Assembly (NCBI GenBank): GCA_003331365.1
Contig: QOQC01000012.1
Coordinates: 1-33,239, forward strand
Origin: Flavobacteriales bacterium
Lineage (GTDB): Bacteria; Bacteroidota; Bacteroidia; Flavobacteriales_D; Crocinitomicaceae
Direction of reading: 5' to 3'
DNA length: 33,239 bases
The notes beneath the pieces were generated by a model, which was given only the letters and a program-made list of their open reading frames with translations, was not told where the DNA came from and searched no databases. The position numbers were made by a program, and so were the translations under genes. Of this stretch, positions 17,520 through 25,773 are shown in pieces. Every line of letters starts with the position of its first letter. Within the stretch, counting starts at the first letter, position 1.

Positions 17520-18155
17520 ATGAAAGTCACATCTCTTTTATTTCCATTAATTTGTTTCGTCATATGTGCATCGTGCGGAAAAAATGATGACAATAAGGTC
17601 ATTAAATACGAAGATATAGGGGAAAAAGCACAATCCAATTTTTCTGTGGATCCTCTCCCATCTAAAAATGACTACGATGAGGATACTTCGATAAATTTAA
17701 GTTATCTAGACATTGAAACCTCTAAAACATATAAATTAATCGAAAATGATTTCCTTGACCGCTTTAATTCAATAGAAAGTCTTAAAAGACTGATCGTAAC
17801 CTCGAATGATTCTATTTACTTTAAGACTTGGTCTTTTGAAGATTCTACAGCGTGTATTAATGCTTTTTATAATTTACTTGACTGTTTTGGTAAGGATTGT
17901 ACTCCAATTGAGCTCTTTTCAACCGACTTTATTACATCAAGTTATAATTTACTCCTCGTCTTTGAAAATCAAATTCATTCGATCATTTCTAAAGAAAATC
18001 AAGACCTCCAAGTTTGGCATCGATATTTTGACGCTGAAAATGACATTTCTGAATACCATTACATTTTAGAACAAAAAAGAAACCAAAGCATGACTTGGTT
18101 TGAATTTAATAATAGAGAAATGTCAACTTTAAAAAAAATAAATAACGACCAATGA
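17520..18155 (+). CDS. Uncharacterised lipoprotein, 211 residues
   Basis: The protein begins with a lipoprotein signal peptide ending CASC, with Cys19 followed by the polar GKNDDNK. The mature part is acidic at first and then forms a mixed helical domain with many Phe, Tyr and Trp residues (YFKTWSFEDST, LQVWHRYFD). No known family is evident. The stop codon overlaps the next start in ATGA at 18152-18155, so the downstream 110-residue protein is translated by coupling. TATCTTTA at 17497-17504 is a one-mismatch -7 box 15 bases before the ATG. Function unknown. Confidence 0.7.
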   Translation: MKVTSLLFPLICFVICASCGKNDDNKVIKYEDIGEKAQSNFSVDPLPSKNDYDEDTSINLSYLDIETSKTYKLIENDFLDRFNSIESLKRLIVTSNDSIYFKTWSFEDSTACINAFYNLLDCFGKDCTPIELFSTDFITSSYNLLLVFENQIHSIISKENQDLQVWHRYFDAENDISEYHYILEQKRNQSMTWFEFNNREMSTLKKINNDQ

Positions 18156-18484
18156 AAGTTTTAAATAGAGGGTATATCATCGTGAGTCCTAAATCCCTTT
18201 TTATTCATGAACTGACTCCTCAAGCTAACACCGACTATTTAGTATCTGAAGAACCAGAACCATCAATATATCTAATCGAAGAGGATTTTTGGGATGATGA
18301 AACAGTTTTAAAAAAATATTACAAAAGAATTGTTCTTGGCGAATTGACGCAACTGGAAACGAAAGATGCTACTTTACTGGGTAAAATTAAGTTTGAAAAC
18401 ATTCATGAATATTTCAACATCACCATGGGAAGTCTGGTTTTTGATTTAGATGAACGCCCTTTTGAGAGCATCACAGCCGATTAA
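18152..18484 (+). CDS. Uncharacterised cytoplasmic protein, 110 residues
   Basis: This small acidic protein has no signal peptide. It opens with MKVLNRGYIIVSPKS and contains EEPEPSIYLIEEDFWDDETV and LGELTQLETKDATLLGKI. I do not recognise the family. The start overlaps the stop of the preceding lipoprotein gene in ATGA, so the two are almost certainly one transcript with coupled translation. Its end overlaps the end of the convergent CYTH gene by 14 bases. A functional link to the lipoprotein is inferred only from the coupling. Confidence 0.65.
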   Translation: MKVLNRGYIIVSPKSLFIHELTPQANTDYLVSEEPEPSIYLIEEDFWDDETVLKKYYKRIVLGELTQLETKDATLLGKIKFENIHEYFNITMGSLVFDLDERPFESITAD

Positions 18485-18923
18485 TTAAATTCGCATTTAA
18501 ATATGTTGGATTAAAGGTCACCTCGTGGTCTACCCATTCTGGAATCTCAAATTTCTCATCTTCTTTTTCAAGTTCAATTTCAGCAATCACCAAGCCCTCT
18601 AGCTTACCCTGAAACACATCTATTTCCCATGTTTTTAGATGATATTCTATCTTGTACCTCAACTTGTTAAGAACCTTTAAGTCAAAAACTTCTATCAATG
18701 ACAAAGCCTCATTAACGGGGATTTCATATTCATACTCACTTCTCGTTAAATTCTTGATATCGCTCTTTATTGTCAAAAATGCCCGATCGTTCATAATTCG
18801 CACACGAACTGATTTTGATTTTTCATTTACCAGATAGGCTTGAGTAATATGCAAGGGCTTTACTTTATCAATATGTTTAGATACTGTTTCACGTACTAAA
18901 TATTTTCTTTCTATCTCAACCAT
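18471..18923 (-). CDS. CYTH-domain protein (triphosphate tunnel metalloenzyme family)
   Basis: The 150-residue protein carries the family signature ExExK at its N-terminus: Glu3, Glu5 and Lys7 in MVEIERKYLV. Further tunnel strands follow, such as TQAYLVNEKSKSVRVRIMN, FLTIKSD, YEYEIPV and KLRYKIEY. EIDVFQGKLEGLVIAEIELE is the typical C-terminal half. Members hydrolyse inorganic triphosphate or nucleoside triphosphates; others are class IV adenylate cyclases. The short bacterial form seen here most often is a tripolyphosphatase, so cyclase activity should not be assumed. It is cytoplasmic and overlaps the end of the convergent 110-residue gene. Confidence 0.88.
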   Translation of the reverse strand: MVEIERKYLVRETVSKHIDKVKPLHITQAYLVNEKSKSVRVRIMNDRAFLTIKSDIKNLTRSEYEYEIPVNEALSLIEVFDLKVLNKLRYKIEYHLKTWEIDVFQGKLEGLVIAEIELEKEDEKFEIPEWVDHEVTFNPTYLNANLINRL

Positions 18924-18939
18924 ATTTATAGCTTAATTC

Positions 18940-18971
18940 CTTGTCAAATTGAAGCATTAACTGTAAATTTG
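18940..18971 (+). promoter_or_regulatory. Promoter CTTG-N20-TAAATTTG upstream of the adhesin operon
   Basis: TAAATTTG (18964-18971) matches the -7 consensus, and CTTG (18940-18943) stands 20 bases upstream as a one-mismatch -33 box. The -7 box is 17 bases before ATG 18989. It should drive the small exported protein and the coupled SprB-repeat adhesin gene. Confidence 0.55.
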
Positions 18972-18988
18972 AGCAACTCTCTAAACCT

Positions 18989-19450
18989 ATGAAATCACAT
19001 TTGTTGTTTTTGTTTTTTACCTGTCTGCATTTCGCATTTTTTAGTCAAATTAAAAACAACAATACCAACTCTTTTTCAGCTCAACTTGAGTTCCACTCTA
19101 ATGCTAGTCAAATATACGAACAGAATGGAATTCGAATTATTGCAAATCTAGAAAAATGCAACGAACCTTCCATTGGAATGGAAAAAGACTACATCTTTTT
19201 TACTTTTGAAAACACCAACGATTTCGAGGTTGAAATTGACTTTGACGAACATTTATACTATGATTGGATCTGTAGGACTTGTGAAAACAGGGAATACCAC
19301 AAAACATTCAGTATGCCAGCCGGTGACAATTGGGTCAGTAATTGCCAATTTTCATCTCAAAAAAGTATTAAAATTTTTCATGGTTCACCTTGGGTAAATG
19401 AGAAACTATCAAAATTTGAATTGGTCAATATTAAAATTGAAAAACAATGA
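18989..19450 (+). CDS. Small exported protein, 153 residues
   Basis: A Sec signal peptide (MKSHLLFLFFTCLHFAFFSQ) precedes a 130-residue domain. The domain contains IYEQNGIRIIANLEKCNEPS and FFTFENTNDFEVEIDFDEHL, which look like beta strands. Five Cys residues occur in the mature part (for example CRTCENRE), so disulfides are possible. I do not recognise the family. The stop overlaps the start of the adhesin gene in ATGA at 19447-19450, indicating co-translation. It may be a partner or accessory of the adhesin; this is inference from coupling only. Confidence 0.65.
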   Translation: MKSHLLFLFFTCLHFAFFSQIKNNNTNSFSAQLEFHSNASQIYEQNGIRIIANLEKCNEPSIGMEKDYIFFTFENTNDFEVEIDFDEHLYYDWICRTCENREYHKTFSMPAGDNWVSNCQFSSQKSIKIFHGSPWVNEKLSKFELVNIKIEKQ

Positions 19451-21690
19451 GAATTATTTTGATAATAGTATTTGGCTTCATTTCTCATATTTCTTTTGGA
19501 CAATGTACTGTGCAAGGTGAAATCCCAAATCCGACTGTTCCTTGTAATGAATGTATAACACTTTCAGCAAATGGATTCGGTGAAAATGTAGCAGCCTTTG
19601 TTGAGAATTTTAATAGTGGTCAACCAGTTGGTTGGCAATTTACCCAAAATGTTACAATTGCTGCTAATACATGCGCAACGCCATCACCCGATGGTAGCCC
19701 ATTTATGTGGATGGGTAGTAGCTCCCCTGCCCCAAGAACTATGGCAACATTAGGTTTGGATGTTTCTGCAGGTGGAACAGTGTGTTTTGAAATGCGTTAT
19801 GCGATTCAGCAACAAAATGCACCATGTGAAGGGCCAGATCTTGGTGATGAAGGGGTTACCCTTCAATATTCTATAGATAATGGCGCCAGTTGGGTTACTA
19901 TAAATTATTGGCCACCTCTAAATGGTGGTGATTGGCCTAATGCAATGTCAGTATGGAACCAATATTGTGAGAATATTCCACCCGCCGCACAAACCACAAA
20001 TACCATGTTTCGATGGACACAACTAGAAGCTACATCTGAATCTTATGACCATTGGGGAATGGACAATGTTGAGATTACCCTTGCTTCACCTGATTACACA
20101 ATGACTTGGTTGCATGATGGTTATTCTTATGGACAAGGAAATTATTCTGGTGACAACCCAGCGCAAGTTTGCCCAGAAGGCGACACTATTTTTGTTATTG
20201 AAATGACCGATGGAACTAACTTTTGCTATGATACCGTTGAGGTTTTTGTGGACTTTCCTGAAATAACAAACCTGAATCCAACAAACCCATTTTGTGGAGG
20301 TATAAATGGAGAAATAGAAGTTAGCGCTTCAGGAGGTTCTACAGATTACCAATATAGTATAGACAATGGACAGAACTTTCAGTCCTCGAGCGTATTCACC
20401 GACCTTGATAGCTTGACCTACCAGATTATACTTATGGATGCAAACAACTGTGCGGATACATCATCCATTACCTTAACAGGAGTTGATTCCTTGTTTTTGT
20501 TTGATTTAATTACAGAAAATACGTCCTGTGGTGAAGATAATGGTCAAATCAATTTTAGTGGTGTTGGAGGTACGCCAAGTTATCAATATAGCATTGACAA
20601 TGGCACTAGCTATTCTCCTTCCTCATTACATACAGATCTTTCACCTGGAACATACCAACTTATTGTTTTGGATAATGCGGGCTGTGCTGACTCCAGTAAT
20701 TTGGTTATTTCCCCATCAAGTAATCCTGTTATTGACAGCTTAAACGTCACTGTTGACTTCTGCGATTTGAGTAATGGAACATTAAATTCTTATGCCTCTC
20801 TTGGAATACTACCCTATACATACTCTATTTTGCAAGGGACGGATACGCTGATGCTCAATATGAATGGATCATTTGATAATTTGGGCTCAGGAAGCTATGA
20901 ATTATATGTTACCGATAGTGCTAACTGCTTCACATCTTCACCATTTGTAATAGATCAAACACCAGCTCCAGTAGTCGAATTACCTGATACTTCTTTATGC
21001 AATCTTTCCTTTGCTGTAAGCAATGTTGAATCCTATACGGGTAGTTTATGGTCAGCTTCGAGCTCCAACATTTTATTTGATAATAATACTTCCATGAACC
21101 CCTCATTTATCGCAACAGAACCTGGAGAATATACGATAAGCTTTGAAGATACATTATGTGAAGTTGAAGAATCATTTCAAATTATATTTATTCCCGATCC
21201 TTTTACTGAAATTAGAGACACCATGCTATGTGAGGGCGAGTTATATTCACTACAGGCCACTATTCAACCTCAAAATATTTCGTATTTATGGAATAATGGA
21301 AGCTCCGAAACATTCATAAATATTAATCAAACAGATTACTATTTGGTTACCGTATCAAATAGCTGTGGAGAATACATGGATACGGCTCATATTGTATTTT
21401 TTGATTGTGATCTTCATGCACCAAATGTTTTCACGCCTAATAGTGATGGAATAAATGACTTTTTTGAACTCATTGATTATCAAGGAATTAAAACTTTTCA
21501 ATGCTACATATACAATAGGTGGGGAAATCTCATGATTGATTATGACCAACCTGACTTTCAATGGGACGGAAAAAATTTAAAAGGCAATGATGCCGAGGAT
21601 GGGGTCTATTTCTATATAATTCAGGCAGTTACCAATGGTGGAAAAGAAATAAATAAACACGGCAAAGTTCATCTCTTACGTAACGATTAA
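19447..21690 (+). CDS. T9SS type B cargo, SprB-repeat surface protein
   Basis: The 747-residue protein starts with a signal peptide (MRIILIIVFGFISHISFGQ). Residues about 45-220 contain a segment resembling a reelin subrepeat (CEGPDLGDEGVTLQYSIDNG). Three SprB-type repeats follow at about 275-345, 350-420 and 425-500; each has a Cys near its start, a Tyr-Ser-Ile strand and a closing NNCADTS- or GCADSS-like motif. An Ig-like region leads to a C-terminal gliding-motility-associated domain (APNVFTPNSDGINDFFELI, YNRWGNLM, DGVYFYIIQA), a type B T9SS signal. It is likely exported by type IX secretion and acts as a surface adhesin, but a role in gliding is not shown. Confidence 0.88.
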   Translation: MRIILIIVFGFISHISFGQCTVQGEIPNPTVPCNECITLSANGFGENVAAFVENFNSGQPVGWQFTQNVTIAANTCATPSPDGSPFMWMGSSSPAPRTMATLGLDVSAGGTVCFEMRYAIQQQNAPCEGPDLGDEGVTLQYSIDNGASWVTINYWPPLNGGDWPNAMSVWNQYCENIPPAAQTTNTMFRWTQLEATSESYDHWGMDNVEITLASPDYTMTWLHDGYSYGQGNYSGDNPAQVCPEGDTIFVIEMTDGTNFCYDTVEVFVDFPEITNLNPTNPFCGGINGEIEVSASGGSTDYQYSIDNGQNFQSSSVFTDLDSLTYQIILMDANNCADTSSITLTGVDSLFLFDLITENTSCGEDNGQINFSGVGGTPSYQYSIDNGTSYSPSSLHTDLSPGTYQLIVLDNAGCADSSNLVISPSSNPVIDSLNVTVDFCDLSNGTLNSYASLGILPYTYSILQGTDTLMLNMNGSFDNLGSGSYELYVTDSANCFTSSPFVIDQTPAPVVELPDTSLCNLSFAVSNVESYTGSLWSASSSNILFDNNTSMNPSFIATEPGEYTISFEDTLCEVEESFQIIFIPDPFTEIRDTMLCEGELYSLQATIQPQNISYLWNNGSSETFININQTDYYLVTVSNSCGEYMDTAHIVFFDCDLHAPNVFTPNSDGINDFFELIDYQGIKTFQCYIYNRWGNLMIDYDQPDFQWDGKNLKGNDAEDGVYFYIIQAVTNGGKEINKHGKVHLLRND

Positions 21691-21700
21691 TATAACTTAT

Positions 21701-21708
21701 TAATTTTA
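21701..21708 (+). promoter_or_regulatory. Possible -7 box TAATTTTA of the dehydratase operon
   Basis: One mismatch to TAnnTTTG (last base A). It ends four bases (CACC) before ATG 21713, the same spacing seen for five exact boxes in this window. The dehydratase gene may therefore have its own start as well as read-through from the adhesin gene. Confidence 0.35.
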
Positions 21709-21712
21709 CACC

Positions 21713-23593
21713 ATGCGTATATTTAAATCTAGAACGCCACGATGGATAATTATAGTCACTGACTTATTCATCAATCTATTTGCACTACTTTTTGCATATA
21801 TCATACGTTTTGATTTAGACAGCCAATCTGTCCTTATTCAGGAGGAATGGGATAAGTTCTCAAATTATTTATGGTTATTTATCGCCGTCAAATTTGTCGT
21901 ATTTTATTCTTTTCAGATTCACAAAGGTTTGGTGAGGCATACATCAACACAGGATTTGAATAGAATCTTTTTTGCGGTATCAACGAGTTCACTTGTTTTT
22001 CTTTTTCTAGGAGCAATAAGATATTATTACATAGATGGTTATTATTTCATGCCTACTTCTGTAGTTATTGTTGAGTTCTTGGCAAGTTTTTCATTTATCG
22101 TAGGCAGTCGTTTTGTAATAAAATTAATCTATTTAGAATCCTTAAAAAGTAGTGATGATTTTGAAAACATTGTCATTTATGGTGCAGGCGTTTCGGGATT
22201 AATCACAAAAAAAACGGTACAAAACGACACCAGAAATAATCAAAAAGTGATCTGTTTTATAGATGATAATTCAAAACTTTGGGATACTAGAATTGAAGGG
22301 ATAAAAGTTCATGGTCCGCACGAATTGAAAAAATTATACTATAAGCATAATATCGACACAGTAATTATAGCCATTCAAAATCCTAAAGCAGAAAGAAGAA
22401 AGGCACTTCTAGATGAATGTATTGAACTCAAAATCAAGGTCCAAAAAGTTCCGAACCCCAAAAGCTGGATCAACGGCGAGTTTAGCTCTAAGCAATTTGT
22501 AAAAGCCAAAATTGAAGACCTACTAGGACGTGAAGAAATTAAGCTGAGCGTTGAAAAAATCAATAACAATATTTTTGGAAAAAAGATTTTAGTTACTGGC
22601 GCAGCTGGCAGTATCGGTAGTGGATTGGTAAAACAAATTGCAAATTTCAATCCTGAACTTGTGATTTTATTTGACCAAGCAGAATCTGCCCTTTACGATT
22701 TACAATGGGAGCTACGAGAGAGCTATCCAAACTTAAATTATGAAATTGTAATTGGTGATGTCACCCATGACAAAAGGGTAAAAAACCTCATTGAATCTTT
22801 TAAACCTCAAATTGTATATCACGCGGCAGCCTACAAGCATGTTCCCTTAATGGAGCTAAATCCATCCGAAGCTGTCAAAACAAATATTCTTGGAACTAAA
22901 ATATTGGCTGATCAATGTGATCAAAATAAAGTTGAAAAGTTCATTTTTATATCAACTGATAAGGCTGTTAATCCAACCAATGTTATGGGGGCAAGTAAAA
23001 GAGCAGCTGAAATTTATGTCCAAGCAAAAAATGCAAATAGCAATACTCAATATATCACAACACGGTTTGGTAATGTTCTTGGGTCAAACGGTTCTGTTAT
23101 TCCCCTTTTTCAGAAACAAATTGAAAATGGTGGACCAATAACAATTACTGACGAACGAATCAATAGATTCTTTATGTCAATACCAGAGGCCTGCCAGCTT
23201 GTTCTTGAGGCAGGAACAATGGGTAATGGAGGAGAAATATATGTTTTCGACATGGGCGAATCGGTAAAAATCATTGATCTCGCTAAAAAGATGATTTCAC
23301 TGAGCGGACTGACAATCAATAAAGACATTGAAATAAAAATTACTGGATTGAGACCTGGTGAAAAACTTTACGAGGAGCTTTTGGCGAATGAGGAAAATAC
23401 GATAGCAACCCATCATGAAAAGATATTAATCGCGAAAACGAGTGTCAAAGAAAATATGAATGAGAAAATCGATAAATTAATTGACCTCATAGATAGTCAA
23501 CAAAATAGTCAACTTGTTTTACTTCTTAAAAGTATTATACCTGAGTACCTGAGTCAAAATTCCGAATACGAAGAGTTAGACAAAAATGATTGA
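21713..23593 (+). CDS. UDP-GlcNAc 4,6-dehydratase-type polysaccharide biosynthesis protein (CapD/PglF/WbpM family)
   Basis: The 626-residue protein has four N-terminal membrane segments. Then come a CoA-binding-like Rossmann domain (GAGVSGLI from Gly157) and an SDR dehydratase domain with TGAAGSIG at 295-302. The catalytic region reads Thr415-Asp416-Lys417 and, nine residues after the Asp, Met425 in place of the usual SDR Tyr. This is the same pattern as PglF/WbpM long dehydratases. The family converts UDP-GlcNAc to the 4-keto-6-deoxy sugar, the first step toward modified sugars for surface glycans or glycoproteins. Nucleotide-sugar specificity is inferred. It overlaps the next gene by eight bases. 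No glycosyltransferase genes are nearby. Confidence 0.92.
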   Translation: MRIFKSRTPRWIIIVTDLFINLFALLFAYIIRFDLDSQSVLIQEEWDKFSNYLWLFIAVKFVVFYSFQIHKGLVRHTSTQDLNRIFFAVSTSSLVFLFLGAIRYYYIDGYYFMPTSVVIVEFLASFSFIVGSRFVIKLIYLESLKSSDDFENIVIYGAGVSGLITKKTVQNDTRNNQKVICFIDDNSKLWDTRIEGIKVHGPHELKKLYYKHNIDTVIIAIQNPKAERRKALLDECIELKIKVQKVPNPKSWINGEFSSKQFVKAKIEDLLGREEIKLSVEKINNNIFGKKILVTGAAGSIGSGLVKQIANFNPELVILFDQAESALYDLQWELRESYPNLNYEIVIGDVTHDKRVKNLIESFKPQIVYHAAAYKHVPLMELNPSEAVKTNILGTKILADQCDQNKVEKFIFISTDKAVNPTNVMGASKRAAEIYVQAKNANSNTQYITTRFGNVLGSNGSVIPLFQKQIENGGPITITDERINRFFMSIPEACQLVLEAGTMGNGGEIYVFDMGESVKIIDLAKKMISLSGLTINKDIEIKITGLRPGEKLYEELLANEENTIATHHEKILIAKTSVKENMNEKIDKLIDLIDSQQNSQLVLLLKSIIPEYLSQNSEYEELDKND

Positions 23594-23990
23594 ACCTGTC
23601 AAAATACAAATTAGATTTTCAGATATCGATGTCATGGGGCATGTGAATAATGCCACTTACCTGAGCTATTTTGAATACACTAGAATGTATTATTTCGAAA
23701 AATTATTAGGACTTGAATGGAACTGGGATGAGCATGGAATTCTACTCGTTCGAAATGAGGTCGAGTATTTAAAACCTATTTTTTTGAATGATCAACCCGT
23801 CATTGAAATGTATATTGGCCAAATAGGTAACAAAAGTTTCACCTTCCATTATGAAGTACGCATAAAGGATGTAATTTATACAAAAGCGCTATCAAAACTT
23901 GTATCTTATAATGCCCGAGAAAAAAAGACCATTTTGATCCCAGAACTCATGAAAAAATCATTTTCACAGCTTAACAAACACAAGTATTAG
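23586..23990 (+). CDS. Acyl-CoA thioesterase, hotdog fold (YbgC/4HBT type)
   Basis: The 134-residue length and the opening RFSDIDVMGHVNNATYLSYF are typical of the 4-hydroxybenzoyl-CoA thioesterase/YbgC group, with Asp15 aligned to the family catalytic Asp. FEYTRMYYFEKLLG forms the central hotdog helix. It hydrolyses an acyl-CoA in the cytoplasm; the chain length is not predictable. Its start lies inside the end of the dehydratase gene and its stop is one base before the next ATG, so all three are one transcript. No Tol-Pal genes are nearby, so the classical YbgC context is absent. Confidence 0.88.
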   Translation: MIEPVKIQIRFSDIDVMGHVNNATYLSYFEYTRMYYFEKLLGLEWNWDEHGILLVRNEVEYLKPIFLNDQPVIEMYIGQIGNKSFTFHYEVRIKDVIYTKALSKLVSYNAREKKTILIPELMKKSFSQLNKHKY

Positions 23991-23991
23991 A

Positions 23992-24966
23992 ATGAAGTCT
24001 TTAAAATGTTTCTTGATGGTTTCATTAGTTTGTATTATATACCAGACGGGCTACACACAAAAAACACCATGCTTCAAAAGAAAAAAAATCTGCAATTTTC
24101 AATACCTGACAAATTGCTATGAAAAGGTTGCCTTTGATACAGCATCTAATAGATATTATTCAAGGCAAAATCTAGGAAGCTTCTTCGATGGGACTTGTAC
24201 TACCTGCCACCGAAATGGTGTTGTTGAACAACAAATTACCATTATTGAAGGAAAGAGAAATGGTACCGACACTTCTTATTTTCCTTCAGGCTGCCCCTAC
24301 TCCTCGCAAACATTTGTTAATGGTGTTATTCATGGAACAAGTACAAGCTATTTTGATAGTAGCAATCGAATCAAGTCAAAAGTGAACCATTTTATGGGCT
24401 CCTTATATGGTCCGTTCATTGCATTCAATGAAAAAGGCGATACTTTAAAGTATCAGGAATATGAAAACAATTTGCTAAGCGGAATTAAAAAAGAATATTA
24501 CGAAAACTCAAAAATTAAAAAAATTGTTGGATACAAAGCAGGGCGACTGAGTGGAAGTCAAATCAATTATGATCAAAAAGGTAATAAACTTTTAGAGGTA
24601 AATTACCTTGATGGAATAAAGCATGGATCTTGGATTTATTATTTTGATGATCAAAATATAGCAAGAACTGAATATTGGACGAAAGGTCAAAAAAATGGCT
24701 CCTTTATTACCTATAATAATCTTGGCAAAATGCTCAGTGAAAAATATTTTAAAAAGGATGTTCCTACAGGAATACATAAAGAGTATTATATGGATTCAAA
24801 GGAAAAGCATGTACAAGTATACGGAAAGAAAGGAAAGCTTATAGAAGAATATCGTTTTGATGAATTTGGAGTAAAAGAGCAAATTTTAGAATATCAAGGC
24901 AAAAAGAGGTGTGGTTTTAAAAAGAAAAAAACAGAGGAAGATTCTGGCGGGGCAACTATGGATTAA
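23992..24966 (+). CDS. MORN-repeat (YwqK-like) exported protein
   Basis: The 324-residue protein has an N-terminal hydrophobic signal segment (CFLMVSLVCIIYQTGYTQ). Repeated MORN-type units of about 22 residues follow, such as NGTDTSYFPSGC, HGTSTSYFDSSN, SGIKKEYYENS, HGSWIYYFDDQN, NGSFITYNN and TGIHKEYYMDS. The tail is Lys-rich. Such proteins are often labelled antitoxin YwqK, but the repeat array only shows a beta-hairpin scaffold; no toxin gene is adjacent and I do not infer an antitoxin role. The start is one base after the thioesterase stop. The stop interlocks with the convergent permease stop in TTAA 24963-24966. Confidence 0.8.
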   Translation: MKSLKCFLMVSLVCIIYQTGYTQKTPCFKRKKICNFQYLTNCYEKVAFDTASNRYYSRQNLGSFFDGTCTTCHRNGVVEQQITIIEGKRNGTDTSYFPSGCPYSSQTFVNGVIHGTSTSYFDSSNRIKSKVNHFMGSLYGPFIAFNEKGDTLKYQEYENNLLSGIKKEYYENSKIKKIVGYKAGRLSGSQINYDQKGNKLLEVNYLDGIKHGSWIYYFDDQNIARTEYWTKGQKNGSFITYNNLGKMLSEKYFKKDVPTGIHKEYYMDSKEKHVQVYGKKGKLIEEYRFDEFGVKEQILEYQGKKRCGFKKKKTEEDSGGATMD

Positions 24967-25745
24967 ATTAAACCAAAAACCATACCCGTTCCCATAACAA
25001 ATAAAAATAGAGCCACAATCATTCTAACGTTCCTTATTTTTTTCTTGGTAAATAATCTTTTACCTAAGAAAGAGCCTGTAAAGGCAAATATACATGCCAA
25101 TGAAATGGTTTCCCAATACCCATATACTGAAGCTTCATTTGAAACCAGATAAATTGGAATGCGAACCATATCTATTAGCAAGGACAAACAGACAGAAGTG
25201 GAAATAAATATTTCAGCGCTCAGGTTTGACTTCGCCAAAAATGCTGCACGAAGTGCCCCTTGATGTCCAGACAAGCCTCCAAAAAAACCACTTAAAAAAC
25301 CACCGGTAACAAAATGCCGCTTACCAATAGTTAATCTGCTGCTCCAAGGAATAAAATCCAGTATCGCAAACAATATCATCAATACACCAATTATAAAACT
25401 GAGTATATCAACGCGATAATTTATCTGAAAAATGGATAATTGATATTCCATCCCCTCAGCACCTAGAAAACCATTTAGCTTTGCTCCAATAAATGCAGCC
25501 AAAACAGCGCTGATTCCAAAGGACAATAAAACATTTTTATCAATGAGCTTTCTGATCAGAATGAACTTCAAAATATTATTTAAAATGTGTACCATGGCAG
25601 TCGACAATACGGCTAGCTCAACGGGCATAAAAAGACAAAACGCTGGCAAAAGCATTGTACCTAGACCAAAACCAGAAAAAAAGGTCAACATGGAAGCACC
25701 AAATGAAACCAATGCAATGATTAAATAAATATAGATTTCCTCCAT
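24963..25745 (-). CDS. TauE/SafE family permease
   Basis: The 260-residue inner-membrane protein has about eight hydrophobic helices. The Gly-rich signature segments are typical of the TauE/SafE (DUF81) family: FFSGFGLGTMLLPAF near the N-terminus and GGFLSGFFGGLSGHQGALRAAFL in the second half. Some members export sulfite or organosulfonates; most have unknown substrates, so no substrate is claimed. I chose ATG 25745 (MEEIYIYLIIAL) and not the upstream TTG at 25814, because the longer reading overlaps the divergent threonine aldolase gene and lies beyond the promoter box at 25760-25767. Confidence 0.85.
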   Translation of the reverse strand: MEEIYIYLIIALVSFGASMLTFFSGFGLGTMLLPAFCLFMPVELAVLSTAMVHILNNILKFILIRKLIDKNVLLSFGISAVLAAFIGAKLNGFLGAEGMEYQLSIFQINYRVDILSFIIGVLMILFAILDFIPWSSRLTIGKRHFVTGGFLSGFFGGLSGHQGALRAAFLAKSNLSAEIFISTSVCLSLLIDMVRIPIYLVSNEASVYGYWETISLACIFAFTGSFLGKRLFTKKKIRNVRMIVALFLFVMGTGMVFGLI

Positions 25746-25751
25746 AAGTAG

Positions 25752-25767
25752 TATTTTTACAAAAATA
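25752..25767. promoter_or_regulatory. Abutting divergent -7 boxes (permease and threonine aldolase)
   Basis: On the minus strand TATTTTTG (25767-25760) is an exact -7 match 14 bases before the permease ATG 25745. Directly beside it on the plus strand TATTTTTA (25752-25759) is a one-mismatch -7 box 14 bases before the aldolase ATG 25774. The two promoters would overlap completely. Confidence 0.45.
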
Positions 25768-25773
25768 TTAGGA

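Noticed and set aside
18885-18900. TGTTTCACGT half-match to the parS palindrome inside the CYTH gene
   Set aside because: Only the left arm fits; the right arm ACTAAA does not form the palindrome, and it lies about 10 kb from parB within a coding region.
20275-20960. Repeats in the adhesin gene as a DNA-level tandem repeat
   Set aside because: The three units are similar at protein level but diverged in DNA, so they are old domain duplications and not a recent repeat array.
23992-24966. YwqK-like MORN protein as half of a toxin-antitoxin pair
   Set aside because: No toxin gene is adjacent and the protein is exported; the antitoxin label for this repeat family is not functional evidence here.
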